Positions 1 through 7,119 of a stretch of 24,227 nucleotides of DNA are shown one piece after another. Below the pieces are notes generated by a model that saw only the letters and a list, made by a program, of their open reading frames with translations, did no database searches and was not told the DNA's origin. Made by a program: the position numbers and the translations under genes. The first letter of the stretch is position 1. The number at the start of each line of letters is the position of its first letter. Source of the stretch: Acidimicrobiia bacterium (lineage in GTDB: Bacteria > Actinomycetota > Acidimicrobiia > Acidimicrobiales > Acidimicrobilacustridaceae); assembly GCA_016462055.1 (NCBI GenBank), contig JAEMTX010000009.1, positions 1 to 24,227 of the forward strand, in the 5' to 3' direction.

Positions 1-606
1 CTCGCAACCTTCGGCAAGATCGGCATTACTTCCGCTATTGACGCCACCATCCATAAATCGAGTGTCACCGATCGTAACCGGCGGCCAAATCCCTGGAACG
101 GCGCAACTCGCAGTCACTGCAGAAACAAGCGGGACGCCGGAGTATCGATCAAACACCCGGAATTCACCAGTGAAGGCATCGACCGCAGTGACCAGCAGTT
201 CGCGTTCGGACCACTCGTGTGATGACAGCCGCGACTCAATCACCGCGATACGAGCCGCTTCTTCGACCGTGGTGGCACCCAATGCGACTGCGCCCAATCT
301 CCGGCGAACCTCAAGTGCATTCGGTGCGCCTTCAAAACACGCAGCAAATTGATCGATTAATGAATCAAGGCTGCTTTCAACCTGCAGTTCGGCGCTTTGT
401 TCCGCCGGCACAAGTTGTCGAGCGCAGAGCGATTCGAGCGATTCGCCGGTGCACAATTGAGCGCCAACGGCAGAACCTGCAGAGGTACCTACGATGCGAT
501 CGGCCGTGGTCAGATCGACGCCAGCAGTCGCCAGCGCGTCAAGGACACCAAGTTCCCAAGCGATCCCCGCAACACCACCGCCACCGAGCACCAATGCTTT
601 CGGCAT
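1..606 (-). CDS. Patatin-like phospholipase, C-terminus cut by window edge
   Basis: Predicted serine lipid acyl hydrolase of the patatin family, which uses a Ser-Asp dyad on phospholipid or neutral-lipid esters. The 202 visible residues show the family motifs in order: the glycine-rich oxyanion loop GGGGVAG at residues 8-14, the nucleophile elbow GTSAG at 40-44 (Ser42), and the DGG motif with the catalytic Asp at residue 186. The ATG at 606 is chosen because GGAGG lies 8 nt upstream. The C-terminus lies beyond base 1. It is the last gene of a minus-strand run behind a pseudo-thiolase cluster, but a strong hairpin at 637-665 separates them, so cotranscription is uncertain. The family is clear from the sequence. 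The substrate is unknown. Confidence 0.88.
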   Translation of the reverse strand, partial: MPKALVLGGGGVAGIAWELGVLDALATAGVDLTTADRIVGTSAGSAVGAQLCTGESLESLCARQLVPAEQSAELQVESSLDSLIDQFAACFEGAPNALEVRRRLGAVALGATTVEEAARIAVIESRLSSHEWSERELLVTAVDAFTGEFRVFDRYSGVPLVSAVTASCAVPGIWPPVTIGDTRFMDGGVNSGSNADLAEGCE

Positions 607-636
607 CAGCCACACCTCCGAAGAACTGTTACGCGA

Positions 637-665
637 CGGAGGCGACCCACACGGGGCCGCCTCCG
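637..665 (-). terminator. Strong hairpin between thiolase-fold gene and patatin gene
   Basis: A perfect 8-bp inverted repeat, CGGAGGCG / CGCCTCCG, is extended inward past one A/C mismatch by three more G-C pairs and closed by a 5-nt loop. It lies in the 79-nt gap after the stop codon of the upstream thiolase-fold gene. No run of T follows it on the minus strand, so it is not a classical intrinsic terminator. It may still end transcription, pause it, or protect the 3' end of the upstream message. Confidence 0.45.
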
Positions 666-685
666 ACACACGTCATGACCTCGTC

Positions 686-1843
686 TCAGCCCAACGGGTT
701 AAGTGAGGAACCAACTGCCCACATGGCGAAGAACTGAGCGTTCGCGCCATAGGCCTGAGCGATTGCCAGGTTGGCGCCGCCAACCTGATGATCTTCAGCA
801 AGTCCACGGACCTGCAGTGCTGCTTCAGCGAACCGCAACAGACCGGATGCACCGATCGGGTTCGACGAAAGCACGCCACCAGACATGTTCACGGGGAAGT
901 CGCCATCGAGTGCTGTTGCCCCCGATTGAGTCATCTTCCAACCTTCACCGGGAGCGGCGATTTCGTGGGCTTCAAGCCACATCGGCTCGTACCACGAGAA
1001 CGGCACGTAAAGTTCGGCGCAGTCGATCTGCTCACGAGGGTTGGTAATACCAACCGCCTTGTAGATCTCCTGTGCGCACGCGTGCGCTGCTTGCGGATTG
1101 ACCGGGTCACGACCCGAGTACCAACCCGGCTCTGACTTCATCGCGGTGGCGAGCACCCACGCTGGAGGCTTCGATGCCGCTTTGCCGCCATCTTCATCAG
1201 TGAAGATGACTGCGCATGCGCCGTCGGACGAAGGACAGGACTCCAAGAAACGGAGCGGATCCCACATCATCGGAGATTCCTTCACCTTGTCGATGGTGAT
1301 GTCGGCCAACTTGAGATGGGCATAAGGGTTCTTGGCACCGTTGAGACGGTCCTTTACCGCAACCATCCAACCGATGTCTTCAGGTGCTCCCGAGCGCTGG
1401 ATATAGGACCGAATGAATGGAGCAAATGCGCCACCAGCACCGATCGATGCACCCTTACCGCCGCCGAGGGCGAACTGTGCGTTGCCCTCCGACTGCTTTT
1501 CGAAGGCCACCGACAGAACACGCTTGTGTCGGCCACTTGATACGAGGTGAGAACCGACGATTCCCGTTGAGCCACCCACTGAACCAGCGGTGTGCACTCG
1601 GAACATCGGCTTATTCACCGCACCAAGCGCATCGGCAAGGTACATCTCGGGCTTCATGACACCCTCAAAAAAGTCGGGCGCTTTACCGAGGACAACGGTG
1701 TCTATGTCGCCCCAGTCCATATTTGCGTCCTCAAGCGCGCGCTGGGCGGCTTCACGGACGAGGCCGGCCATCGAAACATCGGCGCGCTTGCGCTTGTGAT
1801 GTGTCTGACCGATACCGACGATTGCTACAGGCTGATGGCTCAT
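686..1843 (-). CDS. Thiolase-fold protein lacking catalytic residues (Ltp-like, probable aldolase subunit)
   Basis: A 385-residue member of the SCP2-thiolase / lipid-transfer protein group. The N-terminal strand VAIVGIGQT (6-14) and the glycine-rich SGG (321-323) and PIGASG (329-334) segments fix the fold. The active site is altered. The nucleophile region (about 84-92, HTAGSVGGS) has no cysteine. The usual HxxF segment reads YVPF (279-282). The catalytic His of the HPxGASG motif is Asn328. The final Cys-Gly motif is also absent. It therefore cannot work as an ordinary thiolase. Ltp2-type proteins with the same losses act as retro-aldolases on steroid side-chain CoA esters together with a DUF35 partner, and such a partner is encoded two genes upstream. 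The ATG at 1843 overlaps the preceding stop by 4 nt (ATGA), implying coupled translation. The aldolase role is inferred. Confidence 0.88.
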   Translation of the reverse strand: MSHQPVAIVGIGQTHHKRKRADVSMAGLVREAAQRALEDANMDWGDIDTVVLGKAPDFFEGVMKPEMYLADALGAVNKPMFRVHTAGSVGGSTGIVGSHLVSSGRHKRVLSVAFEKQSEGNAQFALGGGKGASIGAGGAFAPFIRSYIQRSGAPEDIGWMVAVKDRLNGAKNPYAHLKLADITIDKVKESPMMWDPLRFLESCPSSDGACAVIFTDEDGGKAASKPPAWVLATAMKSEPGWYSGRDPVNPQAAHACAQEIYKAVGITNPREQIDCAELYVPFSWYEPMWLEAHEIAAPGEGWKMTQSGATALDGDFPVNMSGGVLSSNPIGASGLLRFAEAALQVRGLAEDHQVGGANLAIAQAYGANAQFFAMWAVGSSLNPLG

Positions 1844-2910
1844 TGGTCACCTTCCATAACGCAGACGAGATTCTGCTGAAGGCAAGGTCCGGACGTGGTG
1901 TGAGCCAACGTGCGGTTCTTGCCATTCTTGATGATCTGATTTGCGGCTTCACCTACGCGGATGAGGCCGACGGTCATGACAGAGTGAGCCGCAAGCGCAC
2001 CACCGGAGGGGTTGACCTCCGTAGAAGCGTCGAGACCCAGCGATTCACGAAGAATCAACTCTTGGAAACTGAATGGCGCATGGATTTCAGCAACATCGAT
2101 CGGGCCCTTCCCTACGCCTGCTGCCTCGGCAGCGAGGCGGGTTGAGACCGAAGTGGTGATGTCTTTCCGAACAGTCGGCAAGTGCGCCTCGATGCGATGA
2201 TCGATACCTGTGATCCACGCCGGACGCTCACACAAGTCGTAGGCACGCTTACCGCGAGCAAGGATGACAGCTGCAGCCTGATCAGTTGTCGGCGGCAGGT
2301 CGTGACGACGCAACGGGTTGCGCACGTAATCAGCAGCGAGCAGTTCGTCGACTGAATAGTCACCCTTCACCTGTGCAAACGGGTTCGACTTGGCGTTGGC
2401 CCGGTTTCTAGCTACGACCTCAGCAAAGTCTCGTTCGGTGGCCTTGCCGGAATCAATGAGCGCACGTGCCTGCAGCGCGGCCAAGGTCCAAGTGTCGGTG
2501 CCTAACGGGGTGAGGTAGTACGGGTCGAACTCCACCGTAAACAAGGTCGATGGATCGGAGTTGGAGTTCTTTCCAACGCCGACGGCCATTGCGATGTCAA
2601 TGTCGCCCTGAAGGAGTCGAACGTAGGCCTCGTACATCGCGAACGCGCCGTCCATCTCGACGTGCGACTCATTGATTGCAGGAACCATGCCGTAGGCGTC
2701 GGTGTTCTGCACAAATGAGAATCCCTGGCCCGACAAGTAATCGCAAGAACCTGAAACGGTGAAGCCGATCTCTGACTTATCGATTCCGACCTGCGCAATC
2801 ACCTCGCGGGTGGAGCGCAAAACCAAGTCCGATTCAGTCAGGTTCGTTCGCCTTTCGGGAGGCAACTGCGCAAACCCAACGATTGCGATGTCATTTTCAG
2901 TAGGTGCCAT
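1840..2910 (-). CDS. Second thiolase-fold protein without nucleophilic cysteine (Ltp-like)
   Basis: A 356-residue thiolase-like protein with N-terminal IAIVGFAQ (8-15), EIHAPFS (275-281), NPSGG (300-304) and a C-terminal SGPC (340-343). Compared with active SCP2-thiolases it keeps the histidine of the HxxF motif (His277), a histidine after the glycine-rich segment (His309) and a late cysteine (Cys343). The nucleophile position (about 86-88, MDG) has no cysteine. The ATG at 2910 is preferred because it shares one base with the stop of the upstream DUF35 gene (TGATG). A GTG one codon further upstream is possible. No clear Shine-Dalgarno sequence is visible, consistent with coupling. It probably forms a hetero-oligomer with the neighbouring thiolase-fold protein and the DUF35 protein. 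The reaction is not shown by sequence. Confidence 0.87.
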   Translation of the reverse strand: MAPTENDIAIVGFAQLPPERRTNLTESDLVLRSTREVIAQVGIDKSEIGFTVSGSCDYLSGQGFSFVQNTDAYGMVPAINESHVEMDGAFAMYEAYVRLLQGDIDIAMAVGVGKNSNSDPSTLFTVEFDPYYLTPLGTDTWTLAALQARALIDSGKATERDFAEVVARNRANAKSNPFAQVKGDYSVDELLAADYVRNPLRRHDLPPTTDQAAAVILARGKRAYDLCERPAWITGIDHRIEAHLPTVRKDITTSVSTRLAAEAAGVGKGPIDVAEIHAPFSFQELILRESLGLDASTEVNPSGGALAAHSVMTVGLIRVGEAANQIIKNGKNRTLAHTTSGPCLQQNLVCVMEGDQ

Positions 2911-3932
2911 CACATCATCCGATCCAAGTAGCGAGCAGCCGGTTCATCCGGCTCACCAGTGGTACGCCAGCCGACGATGATGTCGCCACCGCTTCCTCGG
3001 CTGCGGTTGTCGATATCTGCTGCGGAACGCTCGTTCTCGGGCGCCCAGACAACTTCAACGTGAATGCCAACGCGGATTTCGCTCACCGGAACATCGAGAA
3101 TTTCCTGCTGAGCGATAACGGCATCAGCGCCGTCGAGCAGGATCGAGCAACGAGCGAACGGCTCGGTCTCGGTCTGACCGGGATACGGCGTCGGTGTCAC
3201 GATCGTGAAGTTCGAGACCACACCGCGACCTGGAACCTCAACAATGTGGCTCTCATCAAGTTCGATTGCGCAGACGCTGCACATGCCTCGTGGCCCCACG
3301 ATTGTTCGGTCGCACTGCGGACACTTCTGCCCGATGATGCGACCTTCCATGAGGGCCTTTGCCCACATAATCGTGGTGGGAGATGCGTTGTCGACATATT
3401 GGAGGTCGCAATACGCGTCCATTTCCGTGATGTCGTTTTCTTCAGGTGCTACGAACGGCTCGCCAGCACCTTCGCTGGGCGAAGGATCCGCAGCAGGAAC
3501 GAACGCGATGATGTCGTCGATTCGTCCGACGCGATCAGCGGGAGCCTTGAGCTTTGCTTCGACGCGCATTCCTGCGGCCATCGCACTCTCGGAACCGGTA
3601 TCGACCAAATGAAGCATTGGGGTATCGGCGCCATCAAGAGTGATGAACGCGAAACCAAAGGCGTGATCGAGGGGGTGCAGGTTGGTCGGTTCGGGAACCC
3701 ACGTCCACGTGGACACGGTGCCTTTCGGTCCAACTCGAACCCAATCGGTACCGCTATCAGCCGCGGTATCGGGGTCGTATTCGAGCGGTGGAGCAATGAC
3801 CCGACCACCGGTGCGCACACCAATGATCTGGCCCTGTGCCAGCGCCGAACTAAACGTGCTGAGCGTCGAACCCAACGTCCGTGTGAATGGGAACGTCAGG
3901 TTGAAGACAAACTCTTGGACAGTGTCAGCCAT
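2910..3932 (-). CDS. Tandem DUF35 OB-fold protein, one zinc ribbon
   Basis: A 340-residue protein made of two DUF35-type modules. The second (about 187-300) has the complete rubredoxin-like zinc ribbon, Cys204, Cys207, Cys218 and Cys221, followed by an OB-fold. The first (about 15-145) has the same layout, with GQIIGVR then VIAPP, but its cysteines are gone: the expected CxxC position reads RTGG (40-43). DUF35 proteins bind thiolase-fold or hydratase partners and are required by Ltp2-type aldolases; the two downstream genes encode such partners. The ATG at 3932 is chosen because AAGGA lies a few bases upstream. In-frame TTG (3971) and ATG (3968) codons further upstream lack a ribosome site. 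The stop overlaps the next start by one base. Family assignment is firm for the second module and good for the first. Confidence 0.85.
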   Translation of the reverse strand: MADTVQEFVFNLTFPFTRTLGSTLSTFSSALAQGQIIGVRTGGRVIAPPLEYDPDTAADSGTDWVRVGPKGTVSTWTWVPEPTNLHPLDHAFGFAFITLDGADTPMLHLVDTGSESAMAAGMRVEAKLKAPADRVGRIDDIIAFVPAADPSPSEGAGEPFVAPEENDITEMDAYCDLQYVDNASPTTIMWAKALMEGRIIGQKCPQCDRTIVGPRGMCSVCAIELDESHIVEVPGRGVVSNFTIVTPTPYPGQTETEPFARCSILLDGADAVIAQQEILDVPVSEIRVGIHVEVVWAPENERSAADIDNRSRGSGGDIIVGWRTTGEPDEPAARYLDRMM

Positions 3933-3980
3933 CTTCTTCCTTTCCTGTTTTTCAGGCTTTCGAGACATCAATCGAAATGA

Positions 3981-4784
3981 TCAACGTCGTTTAAAAACTG
4001 GTTTGCGCTTTTCCGCGAACGCTTTCGGACCTTCCTTGGCGTCTTCGGATTGAAACACCTGCCATCCGTAGGTGAACTCATGGTCGAGCGCTTCGCGCTC
4101 GGTCATGCCTTCGGTCTCACGCAGGGTGCGAAGCACTGCTTCGACCGCGATCGGTCCGTTGTCGGCAATTTGCGCCGCGATTTCTTTCGCCTTGACTAAC
4201 GCCTGGCCATCGGGAACGACATGACCGATAAGCCCGTATTGGAGAGCTTCGTCGGCCGTTAATTCACGACCAGCAAGGAGCACTTCAGCGGCGATTGTGT
4301 AAGGAATCTGTCGGCGCAAACGAACTGCCGAACCGGCCATCGGATAGAGCGACCGCTTGACTTCACTCACTGCGAATCGAGCGCCCTTACCCGCAACGCG
4401 GATATCGGTGCCTTGCAAGAGTTCGGTTCCGCCAGCAAAGGCAATGCCTTCCACCGCAGCAATCAACGGTTTCTTTGGCTGGTAGTCGCGCAATAAGCAC
4501 TTCCACATGAGATTTGGATCTTCAGCAAGGCGAGCGACGGTATCGATCTCGGTGTCGGCATCGGGTCCGGCGTCACCAGCCATTGCTTTGAGGTCAGCTC
4601 CGGAAGAGAAGTTGCCGTCGGCGCCCGTAAGGATGATGGCGCGCACATCATCGTCGGCATCAGCCTCGACCATTGCGTCGTACATGCGCATCAACATCGC
4701 ACCGGAGAGAGCATTCAGACGCTTTGGGCGATTCATTGTCATGACGAGCACGTGACCTTCGCGCTCAATAATTGCGTCAGGCAT
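3981..4784 (-). CDS. Enoyl-CoA hydratase / crotonase family
   Basis: A 267-residue crotonase, first gene of the pseudo-thiolase cluster. The CoA oxyanion-hole segment FSSGADL is at 59-65. The second oxyanion glycine region is GIAFAGGTE (113-121). Both acid/base glutamates of hydratases appear present, Glu121 and Glu141, so hydration of a 2-enoyl-CoA is plausible. Hydration would supply the beta-hydroxyacyl-CoA that an Ltp2-like aldolase could cleave. The start is the ATG at 4784, preceded by an excellent ribosome site, AGGAGG. The frame stays open upstream, but those codons lie in a structured leader. A TTGCTC / TAGGGT promoter candidate lies about 90 bp upstream. The substrate is unknown; a steroid or other branched acyl-CoA is a guess from neighbours. 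Confidence 0.9.
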   Translation of the reverse strand: MPDAIIEREGHVLVMTMNRPKRLNALSGAMLMRMYDAMVEADADDDVRAIILTGADGNFSSGADLKAMAGDAGPDADTEIDTVARLAEDPNLMWKCLLRDYQPKKPLIAAVEGIAFAGGTELLQGTDIRVAGKGARFAVSEVKRSLYPMAGSAVRLRRQIPYTIAAEVLLAGRELTADEALQYGLIGHVVPDGQALVKAKEIAAQIADNGPIAVEAVLRTLRETEGMTEREALDHEFTYGWQVFQSEDAKEGPKAFAEKRKPVFKRR

Positions 4785-4817
4785 GGTCCTCCTCGTCACG
4801 GCAGCGGTAGTCGCTCG

Positions 4818-4847
4818 GCGGAGACCAACCCGCGGATCTCTCCGCAG
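4818..4847 (-). promoter_or_regulatory. 5' leader with two mutually exclusive hairpins
   Basis: In the leader of the crotonase gene, the RNA segment GCGGAGA (4845 to 4839) can pair in two ways. One is a compact 7-bp stem, including a U-G pair, closed by a GAGA tetraloop (4847 to 4830). The other is a perfect 7-bp stem with UCUCCGC at 4824 to 4818 and a 14-nt loop. The two cannot form together. This geometry could serve regulation, but no known riboswitch class was recognised. The structure is seen; the function is inferred. Confidence 0.3.
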
Positions 4848-4873
4848 TCCGATGCCCCCCGATCGGTGTCGCA

Positions 4874-4903
4874 ACCCTAGAGGTACTTAACACTGCTGAG
4901 CAA
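4874..4903 (-). promoter_or_regulatory. Candidate promoter of the crotonase/DUF35/thiolase operon
   Basis: On the minus strand TTGCTC (4903 to 4898) and TAGGGT (4879 to 4874) are separated by 18 bp. They read as -35 and -10 boxes, giving a start near 4867 and a leader of roughly 80 nt. This is the only clear promoter-like pair in the gap before the crotonase gene. Confidence 0.45.
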
Positions 4904-4909
4904 CCTGTT

Positions 4910-4932
4910 CGGGCGATTTTTCTCACCGCCCG
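4910..4932 (-). terminator. Hairpin downstream of the NfuA-like gene
   Basis: A perfect 6-bp stem CGGGCG / CGCCCG with an 11-nt A/T-rich loop can be lengthened on the outer side with a one-base bulge. It lies 30 bp after the stop codon of the NfuA-like gene and just before the crotonase operon promoter, where a terminator would be expected. No T run follows on the minus strand. Confidence 0.35.
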
Positions 4933-4962
4933 GAATGCGCTCCGCCGCGACAAAAGGGCGAC

Positions 4963-5619
4963 TCAGGTGTAGAAGGGATTGTCTCCGGCGTTGTGATCGG
5001 TGACGTCGACAACATCGGTGACTTCAGGAATCGACTCGTAGATCGAAGCAGTAATGCCGTCGCGCAATGTGGCCGCGCTCATGGCGCACCCCTGACATCC
5101 GCCACCCATCGTCAAAAAGACCGTTGTGTCGTCCACGCCCACAAGCGCTGCGAAACCACCATGTTGGGCCAATCCCGGGTTGATGACCTCTTCAAGGAGT
5201 TGGGTGACCTTGTCGGGGATGTCGCCGGTGAGTTCGATATCGCGACCTTCGAGCGGATTCACTGGCGCTGGACGATTCGGGTTCTTAATCACGAACCCGC
5301 CCTGGCTCGACGCACGAGGAAGATCGAGCACTGCTCCGCGCATTGTGTCAATGCTGTTCGCAGCAACCACGACGCTCAATCCGCCTTGAACCGAGAGATC
5401 GTCTTCGGCATCAAGTTCGGAGATGGTCGCCCACCCGAGGTCGTAGGTGTAGTCGACGCCGGCCGAACCCGTGATCTCGACCCGAAGGCAGATGGAGCCA
5501 GGGTCTTCCTCGGTATCGCGAATTTCCAGAACACGGCCGAGTGCATCGGGAGCAACGGTGAGAACGAACTCGCCCGTTGCGACTGCCTCGTCGGTCGCGC
5601 CTAATGAACTTTCAGACAT
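4963..5619 (-). CDS. NfuA-like Fe-S cluster carrier (NifU C-terminal domain)
   Basis: A 218-residue protein with the two-part layout of NfuA. Residues about 15-115 resemble an A-type (HesB/IscA) scaffold, ending in SQGGFVIKNPN (105-115), but lack the metal-binding cysteines, as in NfuA itself. Residues about 135-205 form the NifU C-terminal domain with the cluster-binding CxxC in GGGCQGC (Cys175, Cys178). Known NfuA proteins receive and deliver 4Fe-4S clusters in the cytoplasm. The ATG at 5619 is chosen for the AGAGG six bases upstream; the frame is open further upstream but that part is proline/glycine-rich leader. A TAACGT box lies 47 bp upstream. It is on the same strand as the glycosyltransferase gene but probably has its own promoter. 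Confidence 0.9.
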   Translation of the reverse strand: MSESSLGATDEAVATGEFVLTVAPDALGRVLEIRDTEEDPGSICLRVEITGSAGVDYTYDLGWATISELDAEDDLSVQGGLSVVVAANSIDTMRGAVLDLPRASSQGGFVIKNPNRPAPVNPLEGRDIELTGDIPDKVTQLLEEVINPGLAQHGGFAALVGVDDTTVFLTMGGGCQGCAMSAATLRDGITASIYESIPEVTDVVDVTDHNAGDNPFYT

Positions 5620-5666
5620 CAGAACCTCTGCGGGAGAACTGCCGGGTGATCCCAGCACCGAAGGAA

Positions 5667-5672
5667 ACGTTA
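5667..5672 (-). promoter_or_regulatory. Candidate -10 box for the NfuA-like gene
   Basis: GGTAACGT on the minus strand has its TAACGT hexamer at 5672 to 5667. Initiation about 7 nt further on would leave a 40-nt leader with the AGAGG ribosome site. No convincing -35 box is visible. Confidence 0.35.
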
Positions 5673-5733
5673 CCGGCCCCAGCCCCTGACCCCTCGGTTG
5701 AGCCAAAAGTTGATGAATCAGCAGCGACTATGG

Positions 5734-7011
5734 CTAGGAGATGTACGAACCGCGGCCAAATGCGACTGCGAATGCCAACATTGTTGCCAACGACAGCGGC
5801 AGAATCACCAATCGCAATTTGGGACGTGCTACGAGAAGTTCCGCAGCCACCACGATGCACGGAAACGCTCCGAGTAGATAGCGGCCACCACCGAAGAAGT
5901 CCTTCGTGCCTAATAACGGCAATGCAATGAGCCCAAGTGAGTAGGCGGCATAGGCCCAACCAAATCGGCGCTTCACCCGAGGAATAAGGAAAAGAGCGCC
6001 AAGCACGACGAGTCCATGTGTGACATGGCCAATCGTCGACCAGGCAAAGGGACGGTGCTGAAGTTCTTCGATCAGACGGAACTTCAACCAGGTGGATGGA
6101 CCAGCCCCCTGATCCCAGCCTTTGCTGGCTTCGATGGCGACAAACAACAAAGGGTCACCGAACTTGACCCAAAGAAATGCACACCAACCGCCAACGCCGA
6201 GCCATGAGAGAAAAATCGGTGCGTCAGATCGCGTAAGCGATCGAAGATTGAACAATTGACGAACTCCAACCGCACCACCGGCAAGGTTTCGGCGCTCAAT
6301 GACGCGCAGCACGAGAGCGACAGCCACGACGAGACCCGCCGGCCGTCCCGCTGTCGCCAAGATGCCCACGAGACCAGCCCAGAAGTACCGATCGCGTTCA
6401 ACGAGATAAAACGCGCCAATCGCCGTCGCGACAAAAAGTGCATCGGAATAGACGACACCGTAGAGATACCAGCTGTAGGGAAAGACGCAGAGAAGCATTA
6501 CTGCAGCGAATGCAACTGCCGGTGACACAAAAAGCTTGGCCCACTTCCGCAGCACAACCATGACAACTGCACCACTCACGACCGTGATGACGGTTCCAGC
6601 GATGTAGATCGTTGGGAAAGCCCAACTCAAGAGTCGGATCACGATCGGATACGTCGGCCAAAACGCGACAGATGACTGCACTCCCGGGAAATAGACGTAT
6701 CCCTCTCGAGCAATTGTGCGGTACCACTCAGCATCCCAACGGGCGAAGCCGCCAAACCAAACATCGCCTATTCCTTCACGCACCGGAAAGAAGGGGTCAT
6801 GGGCTAAATGATTGTTACCAAACCAAATCGCAATCCAAACAAGAACGCCGATCGACGCGAAAACCGCCAACGGCGTCCACCACCTGTCCATCCAGGTCGG
6901 CGTTTTATCAGTTGGCGACTTCGCAAGGGCGCCTCGGTCCCGAAAACGCGAAACAAGCCGACGCCGGGACGGCTCCGAAGGAGCGAGTGTGGTGGTCGAG
7001 TTCTCAGACAT
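5734..7011 (-). CDS. PIG-V-like GT-C membrane glycosyltransferase (probable mannosyltransferase)
   Basis: A 425-residue polytopic membrane protein. After a basic cytoplasmic N-terminus of about 45 residues, a first membrane segment (about 48-64) leads into an outer loop with RWDAEWY (91-97). That motif, including Asp93, is typical of PIG-V-related GT-C enzymes that use polyprenyl-phosphate sugars. About eight to ten more hydrophobic segments follow. Such enzymes add mannose to envelope glycolipids or glycans on the outer face of the membrane. The ATG at 7011 gives a natural N-terminus but has no Shine-Dalgarno sequence. A GTG at 7044 sits 5 nt behind a TAGCGT box and could be the true, leaderless start. 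Divergent from the uup-like gene. Donor and acceptor are not deducible. Confidence 0.8.
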   Translation of the reverse strand: MSENSTTTLAPSEPSRRRLVSRFRDRGALAKSPTDKTPTWMDRWWTPLAVFASIGVLVWIAIWFGNNHLAHDPFFPVREGIGDVWFGGFARWDAEWYRTIAREGYVYFPGVQSSVAFWPTYPIVIRLLSWAFPTIYIAGTVITVVSGAVVMVVLRKWAKLFVSPAVAFAAVMLLCVFPYSWYLYGVVYSDALFVATAIGAFYLVERDRYFWAGLVGILATAGRPAGLVVAVALVLRVIERRNLAGGAVGVRQLFNLRSLTRSDAPIFLSWLGVGGWCAFLWVKFGDPLLFVAIEASKGWDQGAGPSTWLKFRLIEELQHRPFAWSTIGHVTHGLVVLGALFLIPRVKRRFGWAYAAYSLGLIALPLLGTKDFFGGGRYLLGAFPCIVVAAELLVARPKLRLVILPLSLATMLAFAVAFGRGSYIS

Positions 7012-7049
7012 TGTTTTGGGCGATCCATCCCCCCGATGGGCCACGTCAA

Positions 7050-7055
7050 ACGCTA
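7050..7055 (-). promoter_or_regulatory. Candidate -10 box for the membrane glycosyltransferase
   Basis: TAGCGT on the minus strand (7055 to 7050) lies 38 bp upstream of the chosen ATG and 5 nt before an in-frame GTG at 7044. The same hexamer precedes several other genes in the window. Confidence 0.35.
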
Positions 7056-7106
7056 GTCGCAGTGTCGCCTTCACCGACAGAGGAACGGACGTCGGCTCAT
7101 GCGCCG

Positions 7107-7112
7107 TAACCT
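7107..7112 (+). promoter_or_regulatory. Candidate leaderless -10 box for the Uup-type ABC-F gene
   Basis: TAACCT is followed by 7 nt and then the ATG at 7120. This spacing fits leaderless transcription starting at the start codon. It supports ATG 7120 over the in-frame ATG at 7099. Confidence 0.4.
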
Positions 7113-7119
7113 CAGGCCA

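Noticed and set aside
219..737. Plus-strand open frames over the left edge
   Set aside because: The minus strand encodes patatin motifs (GGGGVAG, GTSAG, DGG) over the same bases, so these frames are shadows.
2904..3980. Long plus-strand open frame of 358 codons opposite the DUF35 gene
   Set aside because: It is antisense to a gene with clear DUF35 motifs, zinc cysteines and coupled start/stop overlaps; the plus-strand product shows no recognisable domain.
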